Origin: Pelagimonas sp050633425
GTDB lineage: Bacteria > Pseudomonadota > Alphaproteobacteria > Rhodobacterales > Rhodobacteraceae
NCBI RefSeq assembly: GCF_050633425.1
Contig: NZ_JBOEGM010000004.1
Location: 1-64,000, forward strand
Length of the DNA: 64,000 nucleotides
Direction: 5' to 3'
Every line of letters starts with the position of its first letter. Positions within the stretch are counted from its first letter, which is position 1. Made by a program: the position numbers and the translations under genes. The notes below the pieces were generated by a model. The model was not told the DNA's origin. It saw only the letters and a program-made list of their open reading frames with translations, and made no database searches. This document shows positions 24,226 to 33,233 of this stretch, piece by piece.

Positions 24226-25137
24226 ATGGAACCCCTCTCTGATCTGACGGCGCATCAAGCGTTTGACCGCTATGAAACCGTGCGCGCCCGTCTCCCAGAC
24301 GCCAGCTTTCCAACCAGCTCACGCAGGGCAGCCAATCTGGCGGAATTGGCGGAACATTTTGATGCCTTTGTGCTTGATGCCTTTGGCGTTCTCAACCGTG
24401 GCGATGATCCAATTCCCGGCGCGCCTGAACGCATCGCTGAGCTGCGAGCGATGGGTAAACAACTTATCGTTTTGACCAATGCAGCCAGCTATACGCGTGA
24501 TCAACTGCTGGCAAAATACCGCCATCTTGGGTTTGATTTCACCGCAGACGAGGTGGTTTCAAGCCGTGATGTCGCTCTGGCTTCGCTGCCAATTTTGCCA
24601 GACGGGCGCCCCTGGGCTGCGGCTTCGCTTCTTGATGACAGTTTCAAAGACAGCCCGTTTCCGCTTGAGCATTTGCACAAGGATCCATCGTTATATCAAA
24701 GGGCTGGCGGTTTTATCCTTCTGTCCAGCAGCGGTTGGAGTGCTTCCGAAACCAAGTCACTTGCAGACGCGTTGCAAGCCAGTCCCAGGCCGTTGATTGT
24801 TGCCAACCCCGATTTGGTCGCGCCGCGCGGCGATGGGCTTACCATGGAGCCAGGCACCATCGCCCATCACATCGCAGACGCCTTGGGCGTGTCGCCCGAC
24901 TTCTATGGCAAACCCTTTGCCAATGCTTTTCAGGTCGCATCAATCCTGCTTCGTGACGTCGAACCAAACCGCATCGCGATGGTTGGCGATACGCTGCATA
25001 CGGACATTTTGGGCGGAGCGGCAGCGGGGTTTGGCACCGTGCTCATCACAGACCATGGCCTTTTTCAGGGGGTCGATGTTGCGCCATTCATCACCCGGTC
25101 GGGCATCCAACCGGACTGGATTGTGCCGACAACTTAG
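24226..25137 (+). CDS. HAD class IIA phosphatase
   Basis: A 303-aa HAD hydrolase of the NagD-like group. Motif I is DAFVLDAFGVLNRG (about 47-60, the second Asp of the usual pair intact), motif II TNAAS, motif III includes the YGKPF segment, and motif IV is MVGDTLHTDILGG. It begins 3 bases after the diesterase gene. Position suggests action on glycerol-3-phosphate or a related product of Ugp uptake, but this is inference. Its stop overlaps that of the convergent ABC gene by 4 bases. Confidence 0.85.
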   Translation: MEPLSDLTAHQAFDRYETVRARLPDASFPTSSRRAANLAELAEHFDAFVLDAFGVLNRGDDPIPGAPERIAELRAMGKQLIVLTNAASYTRDQLLAKYRHLGFDFTADEVVSSRDVALASLPILPDGRPWAAASLLDDSFKDSPFPLEHLHKDPSLYQRAGGFILLSSSGWSASETKSLADALQASPRPLIVANPDLVAPRGDGLTMEPGTIAHHIADALGVSPDFYGKPFANAFQVASILLRDVEPNRIAMVGDTLHTDILGGAAAGFGTVLITDHGLFQGVDVAPFITRSGIQPDWIVPTT

Positions 25138-26126
25138 AGCCGCTGGCCGTTTGCATCGAAATAAAAACGTTTTTCGGCGGGGGCAGACACCCAAAGCTCA
25201 TCGCCAATCCGTGCCGAGTGCTGACCAAAAAGCCGCAAAGTAATGTCACTGTCACCGGTTTTCAGGATGACATTTGTATCGCCGCCAAGCGCTTCGACAT
25301 GGGCAACTTTGCCGTTGATGTCCCCCTGTGGGTCGACACGCAGGTCTTCGGGCCGAATGCCCATGATGCGCGGATCGGCCTGATCAACAACGGATGCGGG
25401 CATGAAGTTCATCGAAGGCGAGCCCAGGAAACCGGCCACAAATTGATTGGCGGGGTTGTTGTAAAGATCCATCGGACTTCCAACCTGTTCAACGCGGCCA
25501 TCCCGCAGCACAACAATCTTGTCGGCAAGCGTCATCGCTTCGGTTTGATCATGGGTCACATAGATCATCGAGGCGGACAGCTGCCGGTGCAGATTCGAAA
25601 TTTCTATCCTCGTGTTCATCCGCAGCGCGGCATCTAGGTTAGAGAGAGGTTCGTCAAATAGAAACAATTTGGGCTGACGCACGATGGCGCGACCAATGGC
25701 GACACGCTGACGTTGCCCGCCCGAAAGCTCGGAGGGATAGCGTTTGAGATAGTCTTCGAGGTTAAGCATCCGCGACGCCTCTGCGACACGGGCGTCGATT
25801 TCGTCCTTGCTTTGCCCTTCTTGTTTGAGCGCCAAAGTCATGTTGCCACGCACGTTCAGATGCGGGTAAAGCGCGTAGCTTTGAAAGACCATGGCGATCC
25901 CACGTTTGGCGGGTGGGGTGTGGTTAACCACTTGCCCACCAATCTGAATTTCGCCGGCACTGGCATCTTCGAGACCGGCTATCACCCGCAACAGTGTCGA
26001 TTTTCCACACCCTGATGGGCCAACAAAGACGACGAATTCACCGTCTTCCACTTCGAGGTTAATGTCTTTTAGAACATGGGTCTTGCCAAAGGATTTGTGG
26101 ACGCCTGTCAAGGAAAGAGCGGTCAT
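25134..26126 (-). CDS. Sugar ABC transporter ATP-binding protein (MalK/UgpC/MsmK type)
   Basis: A 330-aa ATPase: Walker A GPSGCGKST, signature LSGGQRQRVAIGRAI, Walker B LFLFDEPLSNLD, H-loop VTHDQTEAMTL and a C-terminal TOBE domain. It is the last gene of the minus-strand amino-sugar operon and supplies energy to the permeases at 27417 and 28269. It overlaps the oxidoreductase gene by 4 bases. It is a paralogue of ugpC only about 2 kb away but serves the other importer by operon membership. Confidence 0.92.
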   Translation of the reverse strand: MTALSLTGVHKSFGKTHVLKDINLEVEDGEFVVFVGPSGCGKSTLLRVIAGLEDASAGEIQIGGQVVNHTPPAKRGIAMVFQSYALYPHLNVRGNMTLALKQEGQSKDEIDARVAEASRMLNLEDYLKRYPSELSGGQRQRVAIGRAIVRQPKLFLFDEPLSNLDAALRMNTRIEISNLHRQLSASMIYVTHDQTEAMTLADKIVVLRDGRVEQVGSPMDLYNNPANQFVAGFLGSPSMNFMPASVVDQADPRIMGIRPEDLRVDPQGDINGKVAHVEALGGDTNVILKTGDSDITLRLFGQHSARIGDELWVSAPAEKRFYFDANGQRL

Positions 26127-27172
26127 TGGGAGATCTCCTCTCGCGTGGTCGTCAGCTCAACCGGCTGGCCACTTCGGATGCTTTGGTCAGCGGCCAGGCA
26201 AATCGCAAGCGATTGCACCGCGTCATTCATATGTCGTGCAAGGTCAATGTCTTCGGCAATGGCGCGCAGCATAAAGGCTTGCTCAGCATCACAGAGGTCT
26301 TGGTGGCCCGGTTCATCCGGCAGATCAATCAGCCTGTCGCCCTCAGGACGATGTACCAGCAATCCACCAACCGCAGTGTGCCCGTCAACATCTGCAGAGG
26401 CGCCTTTGTTGCCATCCGTAATGGACACCGAGCCATTCGGGCTCACCACATCTTTGACGAAAAACGCCGTTTCGGACATCATCGGGCCCCAACCGGCTTC
26501 GTACCAACCGATGGACCCATCGGCGAATATGACCTGAAACTGCCCGTAATTGTACATATTGGGGTCGATCTCATCCGAGAGCCGCAGGCCCATACCGTGG
26601 ACACGTACCGGCGTGGCATCGGTGATCTGGCACATCACATCAACATAATGCACACCGCAATCCACGATGGGCGATGTGGTCTGCATCAAGGCTTTATGCG
26701 TCTCCCACTCGGCACCCGTGCTTTGTTGATTGAGGTTCATACGAAACACAAACGGGCCGCCCAAATTGCGCGCCTCTTGGATCAATCGCACCCAAGACGG
26801 GTGGTGGCGCAGGATGTAGCCAACAACCAATTTGCATCCTGTCGCCTGAGCCTTGGCAACAGTTCGGCTGGCATCCTCCACTGTCATCGCCAGTGGTTTT
26901 TCGACAAAGACATGCGCTCCGGCCTCCATCGCGGCGATGGCATAGTCGGCGTGGGTCTCGGTATAGGTGGCGATCACCACCAGATCGGGCTTGGTATCCG
27001 CCAAGGCTTGATGAAAGTCCGAAAAGACAGGGTATTGGCGCAGATCAGCATGAGCCACCGTACCAGAGCGGCTCACCAAACCCACGATCTGCGCGTCGGG
27101 GTGGTTGTGGTGGGCCAGCGCGTGGGATGCCCCCATATTGCCAAGGCCTGCAATCAAAACACGGACCGTCAT
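26123..27172 (-). CDS. Gfo/Idh/MocA family oxidoreductase
   Basis: A 349-aa NAD(P)-dependent dehydrogenase. The Rossmann motif IAGLGNMGASHA is at residues 7-18 and the family EKPLAMTV signature near 93. The C-terminal sheet domain includes DCGVHYVDVM with the likely catalytic Asp/His. It probably oxidises a sugar or sugar acid brought in by the linked importer. Pathways for plain GlcNAc do not need such an enzyme, so it may broaden substrate range. It overlaps both neighbouring genes by 4 bases. Confidence 0.88.
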   Translation of the reverse strand: MTVRVLIAGLGNMGASHALAHHNHPDAQIVGLVSRSGTVAHADLRQYPVFSDFHQALADTKPDLVVIATYTETHADYAIAAMEAGAHVFVEKPLAMTVEDASRTVAKAQATGCKLVVGYILRHHPSWVRLIQEARNLGGPFVFRMNLNQQSTGAEWETHKALMQTTSPIVDCGVHYVDVMCQITDATPVRVHGMGLRLSDEIDPNMYNYGQFQVIFADGSIGWYEAGWGPMMSETAFFVKDVVSPNGSVSITDGNKGASADVDGHTAVGGLLVHRPEGDRLIDLPDEPGHQDLCDAEQAFMLRAIAEDIDLARHMNDAVQSLAICLAADQSIRSGQPVELTTTREEISQ

Positions 27173-27420
27173 CGCACAACCTCTGGATCATGCGCGCAAC
27201 TGATCATGTGATCTCCATAGAGGACATACTCTGCACCAGTCGCGCTAACGGCCCGTAAAACATTGCTAAAAACGGGAACCTCGCCCCAGCGGCATTCCGG
27301 TTGATCGGGATCGACCACAGCAACCACCTTGATGTTGCTCTGCTCGAATTGCCAACTTTGATGGCTGTTTTTAGCATGCTGTGAAGACGGGCATACAAGG
27401 GCGATAACGCGTTTGGTCAT
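27169..27420 (-). CDS. 83-aa protein in amino-sugar transport operon, unknown
   Basis: A small soluble protein I do not recognise. It looks like a mini alpha-beta unit: a first strand VIALVCPSS, a second strand KVVAVVDPD resembling the second strand of a Rossmann fold, then WGEVPVFSNVLRAV and a third strand YVLYGDH. It has four cysteines or so but no GxGxxG. It is locked into the operon by an ATGA overlap with the upstream permease and a 4-base overlap with the Gfo/Idh gene downstream. A truncated oxidoreductase relative or an accessory subunit are both possible. Confidence 0.7.
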   Translation of the reverse strand: MTKRVIALVCPSSQHAKNSHQSWQFEQSNIKVVAVVDPDQPECRWGEVPVFSNVLRAVSATGAEYVLYGDHMISCAHDPEVVR

Positions 27421-28256
27421 TTCACCGCCCCCGAAGTCAGGCCGCGGATCAGCTGGCGCGAAAAGATCACATAGAGGATCAGAACCGGCAGGATCGCCAT
27501 CGAGAGGGCCGAGAGCACCGCGTTCCAATCGGTGACGAACTGGCCGATGAAGACTTGCGAGCCGAGGGTCAGGGTTTTGACCTCTTCCGCCGGGGCGAGG
27601 ATCAGCGGGAACCACAGGTCGTTCCAGATCGGGATCATGTTGAACACCGCGACGGTGGCCATGGCCGGGCGCACGAGGGGCAGGACGAGGCGGAAAAAGA
27701 TGGTGTATTCGCTTAGCCCATCAATGCGACCGGCGTTTTTGAGGTCTTCGGAGACCTGTCGCATGAATTCAGAGAGGATGAAGACCGCGAGCGGCAACCC
27801 TTGGGCCGTGTAAACGAGGATCAGCGCCCAGAGCGTGTTTACCAACCCGGTTTGCACCATCATTTCAAGGATCGCGACGGTGCCGATACGGATCGGTATC
27901 ATGATGCCGAGCGCCAGATAGAGACCCATCAACATGTTGCCCTTAAAGCGATATTCGCTAAGCGCATAGGCGGCCATGGCCCCGAAAAGCAGAATGAAAA
28001 ACAGCGACCCGACAGTGACGATAAAACTGTTTTGAAAGTAGAGAAAGAAGTCGCCCTGTTTCAGAACGGTTTGATAACCAACCAGTGAAAAGCTCTCGGC
28101 ATCTGGCAGGGCCAGCGGTTCGCGAAAGATCTTTTTCCGGGTCTTGAAGCTATTGATCAGGATCACAAAAACCGGGAACAGCGCGATTAACGTGTAGGCG
28201 ATCAAGGCACCATGCATGGCGACGGCGTTGAACGGATTTGAGCGTGCTTTGTTCAT
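27417..28256 (-). CDS. Sugar ABC transporter permease (MalG-like)
   Basis: A 279-aa membrane protein with six predicted helices. The C-terminal half contains the docking loop KNAGRIDGLSEYTIFFRLVL (about residues 170-189). The first helix and FRKPLAL-like segment (KKIFREPLALP) are usual in the MalG/MsmG subfamily. It follows the partner permease by 12 bases. Confidence 0.92.
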   Translation of the reverse strand: MNKARSNPFNAVAMHGALIAYTLIALFPVFVILINSFKTRKKIFREPLALPDAESFSLVGYQTVLKQGDFFLYFQNSFIVTVGSLFFILLFGAMAAYALSEYRFKGNMLMGLYLALGIMIPIRIGTVAILEMMVQTGLVNTLWALILVYTAQGLPLAVFILSEFMRQVSEDLKNAGRIDGLSEYTIFFRLVLPLVRPAMATVAVFNMIPIWNDLWFPLILAPAEEVKTLTLGSQVFIGQFVTDWNAVLSALSMAILPVLILYVIFSRQLIRGLTSGAVK

Positions 28257-28268
28257 CTTTGCGCCTCC

Positions 28269-29183
28269 TTACAGCTGATACCGGCGCATCCGGGTTTGGA
28301 TGCCGAAGAGATAGATACAGACGCCCACCAGAATGATCGCGAACATGGCGCTTGCGATGGCGGAACCCATATGTGGATCACCAAGCTGAAGCTGGAAGCC
28401 AAAGAAGGTGCGATACATAAAGGTGCCGAGGATGTCGGTTGAGAAATCCGGTCCAGCAAGCGCACCTTGCACAGAGTAAATTAGGTCGAAGGCGTTGAAA
28501 TTGCCCACAAACGTCAGGATTGAGATGATGCCGATTGAGGGTAGGATCAGCGGCAGTTTGATCTTCCAAAAAGCTGAGGCCCCGGTGACGCCGTCAATCT
28601 CACCCGCCTCCAATACCTCTTCTGGGATGGTCAACAGGGCGGCATAGATCAGCATCATCGGGATGCCAACATATTGCCAGACCGAGATCAGCGCGAGGGT
28701 GGTCAGCGCGTATTCCTCTTTGCCGAGCCATGGAGCAAACAGCGATTTGAGGCCAACCGCGTCGAGCATTGACGGCGCAATACCCCAGATCGGCGACAGG
28801 ATCAGCTTCCACGCAAATCCCACAATCACAAAGCTGAGGATCGTTGGAATGAAAATCGCCGAACGATAGAGCGCCGCAAAACGCAGTCGCGGGTGGCTTA
28901 GAACAGCGGCCAAGGCGACGCCGATGGGGTTTTGCACCAGCATATGCACGACAAAGAACCAGAAGTTATTGCCCAAGGCGTTCCAAAATTGTTCCGACCA
29001 GATCGGATCAAGGAACAGGCGTTGGAAGTTTTCCAAACCGACAAACACACGTTCCTGATCGATCTTGGAATAGAGCGCCAAGCGTAACGTGTTGAAAAGC
29101 GGGAAAATCATCACAGCGGTGTAAACCAGCACGGCAGGAGCCAGAAACACAACGATGTGCCAGCGAAAGCGAGGGCGATCCAT
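28269..29183 (-). CDS. Sugar ABC transporter permease (MalF-like)
   Basis: A 304-aa membrane protein with six predicted helices and the docking loop EAGEIDGVTGASAFWKIKLP (about 202-221). The start at 29183 has CGGAGG upstream and removes an implausible 41-residue leader. It forms the channel with the permease at 27417. Confidence 0.92.
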   Translation of the reverse strand: MDRPRFRWHIVVFLAPAVLVYTAVMIFPLFNTLRLALYSKIDQERVFVGLENFQRLFLDPIWSEQFWNALGNNFWFFVVHMLVQNPIGVALAAVLSHPRLRFAALYRSAIFIPTILSFVIVGFAWKLILSPIWGIAPSMLDAVGLKSLFAPWLGKEEYALTTLALISVWQYVGIPMMLIYAALLTIPEEVLEAGEIDGVTGASAFWKIKLPLILPSIGIISILTFVGNFNAFDLIYSVQGALAGPDFSTDILGTFMYRTFFGFQLQLGDPHMGSAIASAMFAIILVGVCIYLFGIQTRMRRYQL

Positions 29184-29253
29184 GGGGAACCTCCGGTTTG
29201 AGTGGTCCGGGCAGAGAAACCCCGCCCGGATCGTCAGCAGTGAAGGGGAGGAA

Positions 29254-30507
29254 TTACTGCTGCGGTGCGTACCAGGACGCAAGGCCATCCTGAAGTTTGG
29301 CACCAAGTTCCGCAGGGGCCGATGTGCCCTTTATCGCGGCGACGGACGCGCCCCATGTGTCGTTTTCAAGGTTCGGCGTGCCACGGCTCAGGATTTGATA
29401 AGTGGAGCGAATGGTGCTTTCGCATTCCCCGCGCCAGCTTACAAATTCCTTAGCGAGCGGATCTTCGAGGTCAACCGGCGTGTTGGACAGCGGGAAGAAA
29501 CCCGGAAGGGCGTTGCCAAAAATCGAGGCAAATTCAGGCGATGCCACCCAAGTCAGGAAGGCTTTGGCCGCGTCGGGGTTGGCCGTTGCCGCATTCATGC
29601 CGATGCCAATGTCGGTGTGATCCGAGATGTAGCAGGTGTCGCCAGCCGCCTGAACCGGGGCTTTGAACGCGCCCATTTCAAAATCGGCCTGCGTGTTGAA
29701 ACCCGAGATTTCCCAGCTGCCAGCAGGATAGATCGCTGCCCGGCCAAGCGTGAACAGGTTTTGGCTATCGGGATAGGTTTGCGCCTCGTAGCCATCACCC
29801 AAATACGGGGCCCATTTGGCGAGTGTTTCGTAAGGTTTGGTCCAGGCATCATCTGTGAGCTTTTGCTCGCCTTTGATCAGCGCAAGACGGCCTTCTTCAC
29901 CTTTCCAATAGTTTGGACCGATGTTGTTGTAACCCATGGTTGCGGCTTCCCATTGGTCATTGGTGCCCATGGCCATCGGGATGTAATTGCCGTCTTTTTG
30001 GAAGGCATCCAATGCGGCAAAGAACTCGGCCTCGGTGGTAGGAACCTCAACGCCGACCTCGGTAAAGGCTTCTTTGTTATAGATAAAGCCGTGGATAACC
30101 GACGCCATTGGCACGCAGAAGCTTGCCGAGCCATCGTCGCTTTGCCACGCCGACTTCGCCACGTCCGAAAAGTTGCCCATGGCTTCCATGTCGGCAAGGT
30201 TGGCAAGATGACCAGCATCATAGAGCGCCAAAGACGCATCAAACGGGCGGCAGGTGATCAGATCACCGGCAGAACCTGCATCAAGCTTGGAGTTCAAAAC
30301 CGCGTTGTATTCGGTGGGTGCCGACGGGGTGAACTTAACCTTGATGCCCGGATTGGCGGCCTCAAAAGCGGGGATGATTTTATCCTGCCACAAGGTCAGG
30401 TCATCGTTGCGCCAGCTTTCGATCGTCAGCGTGACATCCTCGGCCATCACGCTTGTCGCGGTGAGCGCGGTTGTGGCCATCGCTAAAAAAATTGCCTTGC
30501 GTTTCAT
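29254..30507 (-). CDS. Sugar ABC transporter substrate-binding protein
   Basis: A 417-aa periplasmic protein of the MalE/UgpB superfamily with a signal peptide (cleaved after SVMA, residue 22). The mature protein begins with a typical strand (DVTLTIESW) and has a large helix-rich second lobe. Ligand specificity is not readable. The next gene upstream encodes a MurQ-like etherase 16 bases away, so the ligand is probably an amino sugar such as N-acetylglucosamine, N-acetylmuramic acid or a small peptidoglycan or chitin fragment. The start has GGGAG upstream. Confidence 0.9.
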   Translation of the reverse strand: MKRKAIFLAMATTALTATSVMAEDVTLTIESWRNDDLTLWQDKIIPAFEAANPGIKVKFTPSAPTEYNAVLNSKLDAGSAGDLITCRPFDASLALYDAGHLANLADMEAMGNFSDVAKSAWQSDDGSASFCVPMASVIHGFIYNKEAFTEVGVEVPTTEAEFFAALDAFQKDGNYIPMAMGTNDQWEAATMGYNNIGPNYWKGEEGRLALIKGEQKLTDDAWTKPYETLAKWAPYLGDGYEAQTYPDSQNLFTLGRAAIYPAGSWEISGFNTQADFEMGAFKAPVQAAGDTCYISDHTDIGIGMNAATANPDAAKAFLTWVASPEFASIFGNALPGFFPLSNTPVDLEDPLAKEFVSWRGECESTIRSTYQILSRGTPNLENDTWGASVAAIKGTSAPAELGAKLQDGLASWYAPQQ

Positions 30508-30523
30508 AGTAGTACTCCCAGAA

Positions 30524-31426
30524 TTATAGTGTTGTTTCGTGTGAGTGTAGCCGCGATATGGCGGGACCAAGGTGGCCCTGCGACCGGATCAATGCGGCGC
30601 GGGCCAGTTCGGGCGATTGCGCACCCAAAGCGAGAAGGCAGGCGATTTTAACATCACCGCCGGAACGGGTCAGAGCCGACGCTGCGCTGGCTTCGTCAAC
30701 TTGTGTAACCTGCTGAACGATACCGCGCGCCCTGCCCAGAAGTTTGATATTGTCGGCCTGTAAGTTGACCATAAGCCCCTGATAAACATGCCCCAAGGCC
30801 ACGCCCATCAAGGTCGACAGAGTGTTGAGCGCAATCTTTTGCGCGGTGCCAGCCCCCATTCGGGTCGATCCCGACAGCACTTCGGGCGGCGTATCAAGCG
30901 CAATAGCGTGATCTGTCAATTTGAACAAAGCGGCCTGCGTATTGTTGGCGATACCAATAACTGTGGCCCCCGCCGCATGGGCCAATTCGGCCGCCCGCAG
31001 CGTAAATGGGGTGCTGCCGCTCGCGGTGACGGCAATCAGGCAGTCACGCGATGTCATATTGACCAGCAAGTGTTCGAGGCTTTCGACATCATCCTCAACG
31101 TCACCCGGCATATGCGCCGAAGTCGGAATGCCGCCCGCCATCAAGATTTCTACCTGCTGCGACGGAATGCCAAAGGTGCCACCTAGCTCCATCGCGTCCG
31201 CGGCGACCATCAACCCGGACGAGCCTGCCGCCACATAATAAAGAGTTCCGCCATTACGGACACAGCGCGCCATCTTGTCGGCACCGGCCTGAATGACATT
31301 CAGGCAAGCCGAAACACATCGCCCGGCATCAACTTGATTGTCGACCAGCGCCGCTGCCGCGCCACCAAGCGTGGCCACATCTAGCGTAGATGCAAGTGGA
31401 TGAAGCTGTTCGGTTTTGAGCGTCAA
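30524..31426 (-). CDS. murQ: MurQ-like N-acetylmuramic acid 6-phosphate etherase
   Basis: A 300-aa SIS-domain protein. The C-terminal half matches MurQ well: EVLSGSTRMGAGTAQKIALN, then VYQGLMVNLQADN. Glu80 (DAMELGG) and Glu111 (EDD) have the same 31-residue spacing as the two glutamates I recall as catalytic in E. coli MurQ. The usual GTSGR loop reads GSSGL here, losing an Arg. The expected role is to split MurNAc-6-P into GlcNAc-6-P and D-lactate. The start is a TTG at 31426, 10 bases after AGGGGG. An ATG 16 codons upstream is possible but would sit inside the operator array. Confidence 0.82.
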   Translation of the reverse strand: MTLKTEQLHPLASTLDVATLGGAAAALVDNQVDAGRCVSACLNVIQAGADKMARCVRNGGTLYYVAAGSSGLMVAADAMELGGTFGIPSQQVEILMAGGIPTSAHMPGDVEDDVESLEHLLVNMTSRDCLIAVTASGSTPFTLRAAELAHAAGATVIGIANNTQAALFKLTDHAIALDTPPEVLSGSTRMGAGTAQKIALNTLSTLMGVALGHVYQGLMVNLQADNIKLLGRARGIVQQVTQVDEASAASALTRSGGDVKIACLLALGAQSPELARAALIRSQGHLGPAISRLHSHETTL

Positions 31427-31443
31427 AGCGCGATTCCCCCTAA

Positions 31444-31483
31444 GTTGACCATAAGAATACCCTTTGAATACCAATTGTCTACC
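31444..31483. promoter_or_regulatory. Helically phased GNNNACC operator array
   Basis: Plus-strand reading: GTTGACC (31444), GAATACC (31455), GAATACC (31466) and GTCTACC (31477), each exactly 11 bases from the next. On the other side, facing the kinase gene, GGTATTC (31537) and GGTATT (31568) occur in opposite orientation. The adjacent GntR regulator gene is the obvious candidate binder, controlling both operons. Confidence 0.65.
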
Positions 31484-31587
31484 ATTTTTTCACAGCACCG
31501 AAAAAGTCGCGCATTTTTCACCGATTACAGCCAGATGGTATTCTTTCGGCCTTTTATTTAGGCAAAAGGTATTATATAGGTAGCATC

Positions 31588-32460
31588 ATGACCAGACCGC
31601 CTGAGATACTCGCCATTGATGGCGGAGGAACCCGTTGCCGGGTCGCGTGTGAGCACAACGGCCAGCGCTTTCACTTCGAATCCGGCAGTTGCAACGTCAC
31701 CTCGGACCTTGACGGATCAATCGAGCAAATCATGCGCGGATTAAAGGGGTTGGCGCGTCTGCTTCATATAGATTTGGAGATGTTCAAAGACACCCCTTGT
31801 TATCTTGGCTTGGCCGGGGTCACGGGGCCGGAAAAGGCGCAAGACGTGGCGCGACGACTTCCTCTGACACATGTTCGAATCGAAGAAGATCGCGCCCCTG
31901 CCGCGCGTGGGGCCTTGGGGCGACAAAACGGAGCCCTAATCCACTGCGGTACAGGGTCCTTCCAAGCGGTTCAACATAATGGCCGCGCCCGGTTCGCTGG
32001 GGGATGGGGCGCGCGGCTCGGAGATGAAGCGTCGGCGCAATGGGTCGGGCGGTTGGCCCTGTCTGACACGTTGTTGGTCCATGATGGACTCAAACAGCCC
32101 AGCGATCTCTCTCAAGAGCTTCTGACTCACTTCGAGAGCACAACCGGTATCGTCGCATTTGCGGCAGCGGCCAATGCCGCAGACTTTGGCCATCTTGCCC
32201 CCCGCGTCACCAAAGCCGCCGCCAAGGCAGATCCAATTGCCCAAGAGATCATGCGCCAAGGCGCGGAACGGCTCACCTTTGCGTTGACCCATCTGGGTTG
32301 GACGACCGGCATGCCAATTATGCTAACCGGGGGTATCGCCCCGAGTTTTGCCCCCTATTTCAGCGCCGACATGCAAGCGGCGTTGACCCCGGCAAACGGC
32401 ACCCCAATCGACGGGGCGATTTCGCTGGCCCATGACTTCAGAAAGGAGATCACGGGATGA
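31588..32460 (+). CDS. BadF/BadG-type N-acetylglucosamine (amino sugar) kinase
   Basis: A 290-aa ASKHA-fold kinase. The phosphate-binding start is ILAIDGGGTRCRVAC; then come GLAGVTGPE, an adenosine loop region ALIHCGTGSFQAV, and WGARLGDEASAQWVG. It would phosphorylate N-acetylglucosamine or N-acetylmuramic acid at C6 after ABC import, the step a PTS would otherwise do. It is first of four plus-strand genes and overlaps the GntR gene by 4 bases (ATGA). Confidence 0.88.
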   Translation: MTRPPEILAIDGGGTRCRVACEHNGQRFHFESGSCNVTSDLDGSIEQIMRGLKGLARLLHIDLEMFKDTPCYLGLAGVTGPEKAQDVARRLPLTHVRIEEDRAPAARGALGRQNGALIHCGTGSFQAVQHNGRARFAGGWGARLGDEASAQWVGRLALSDTLLVHDGLKQPSDLSQELLTHFESTTGIVAFAAAANAADFGHLAPRVTKAAAKADPIAQEIMRQGAERLTFALTHLGWTTGMPIMLTGGIAPSFAPYFSADMQAALTPANGTPIDGAISLAHDFRKEITG

Positions 32461-33230
32461 GTGTTGCTGAATTTCTAGCGCCCGATATCTGGCTATCCCC
32501 CACCGCTGGCCCACGCTATGTGCAACTGCGCCGTCGGTTGGAACAGGGCATAGAAGAAGGCGTTTTACCGGCCAATAGCTCGCTCCCGCCTGAACGTGAA
32601 TTGGCCGAAATGACCGACCTGTCGCGCGTGACTGTACGAAAAGCGATCCATGAATTGGTGAGCAAGGGCTTGATCGTGCAACGGCAAGGCTCCGGGTCAT
32701 TTGTGCGCGAGGCCGAAGCAAAAGTTGAACAATCTCTGTCACACCTCACGTCCTTTACAGAAGACATGAGCCGACGCGGCATGGAAACCACCTCAAGCTG
32801 GCTCGAGCGCGGGATTTTCATGCCGTCTCCCGATGAAGTAATCGCGTTGGCTTTGTCAACCGGAGACTCGGTCGCGCGTATTACCCGCCTGCGCGAAGCC
32901 GGTGGTCGCCCTATGGCGATCGAACGCGCTGCGCTGCCGCTTGATATCTTGCCCAATCCGCTTGAGGTGACCACATCGCTTTATGAGCTTTTGGAGGCCA
33001 GCGGGCATCGACCTGTGCGGGCTGTGCAAAAGATTTCAGCCATCAACCTATCCGCAAAAGATGCCGAGCTGTTGGGTGTTGCAGAAGGAAATGCGGGCCT
33101 AAGCATCAAGCGCACTTCGTTTCTCGAAACCGGGCGTGTGGCGGAATACACCCAGTCGCTTTATCGCGGCGATGCGTATGATTTTGTTGCCGAATTGCGG
33201 CTTTCCAATTCTTCTCAAGGACGAGGTTAA
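32457..33230 (+). CDS. GntR family (HutC/UTRA) regulator of amino-sugar use
   Basis: A 257-aa repressor with an N-terminal winged helix (about 22-90; LPPERELAEMTDLSRVTVRK, RQGSGSFV) and a UTRA effector domain to the end (about 110-250). In related systems this class senses GlcN-6-P or GlcNAc-6-P. It lies inside the regulated operon, overlapping the kinase gene, and the phased array upstream is its likely site. Confidence 0.9.
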   Translation: MSVAEFLAPDIWLSPTAGPRYVQLRRRLEQGIEEGVLPANSSLPPERELAEMTDLSRVTVRKAIHELVSKGLIVQRQGSGSFVREAEAKVEQSLSHLTSFTEDMSRRGMETTSSWLERGIFMPSPDEVIALALSTGDSVARITRLREAGGRPMAIERAALPLDILPNPLEVTTSLYELLEASGHRPVRAVQKISAINLSAKDAELLGVAEGNAGLSIKRTSFLETGRVAEYTQSLYRGDAYDFVAELRLSNSSQGRG

Positions 33231-33233
33231 CCG

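Noticed and set aside
25134..26126. Assigning this ATPase to the ugp system
   Set aside because: ugpC is already complete in its own operon, and this gene is on the opposite strand, joined by a 4-base overlap to the amino-sugar operon.
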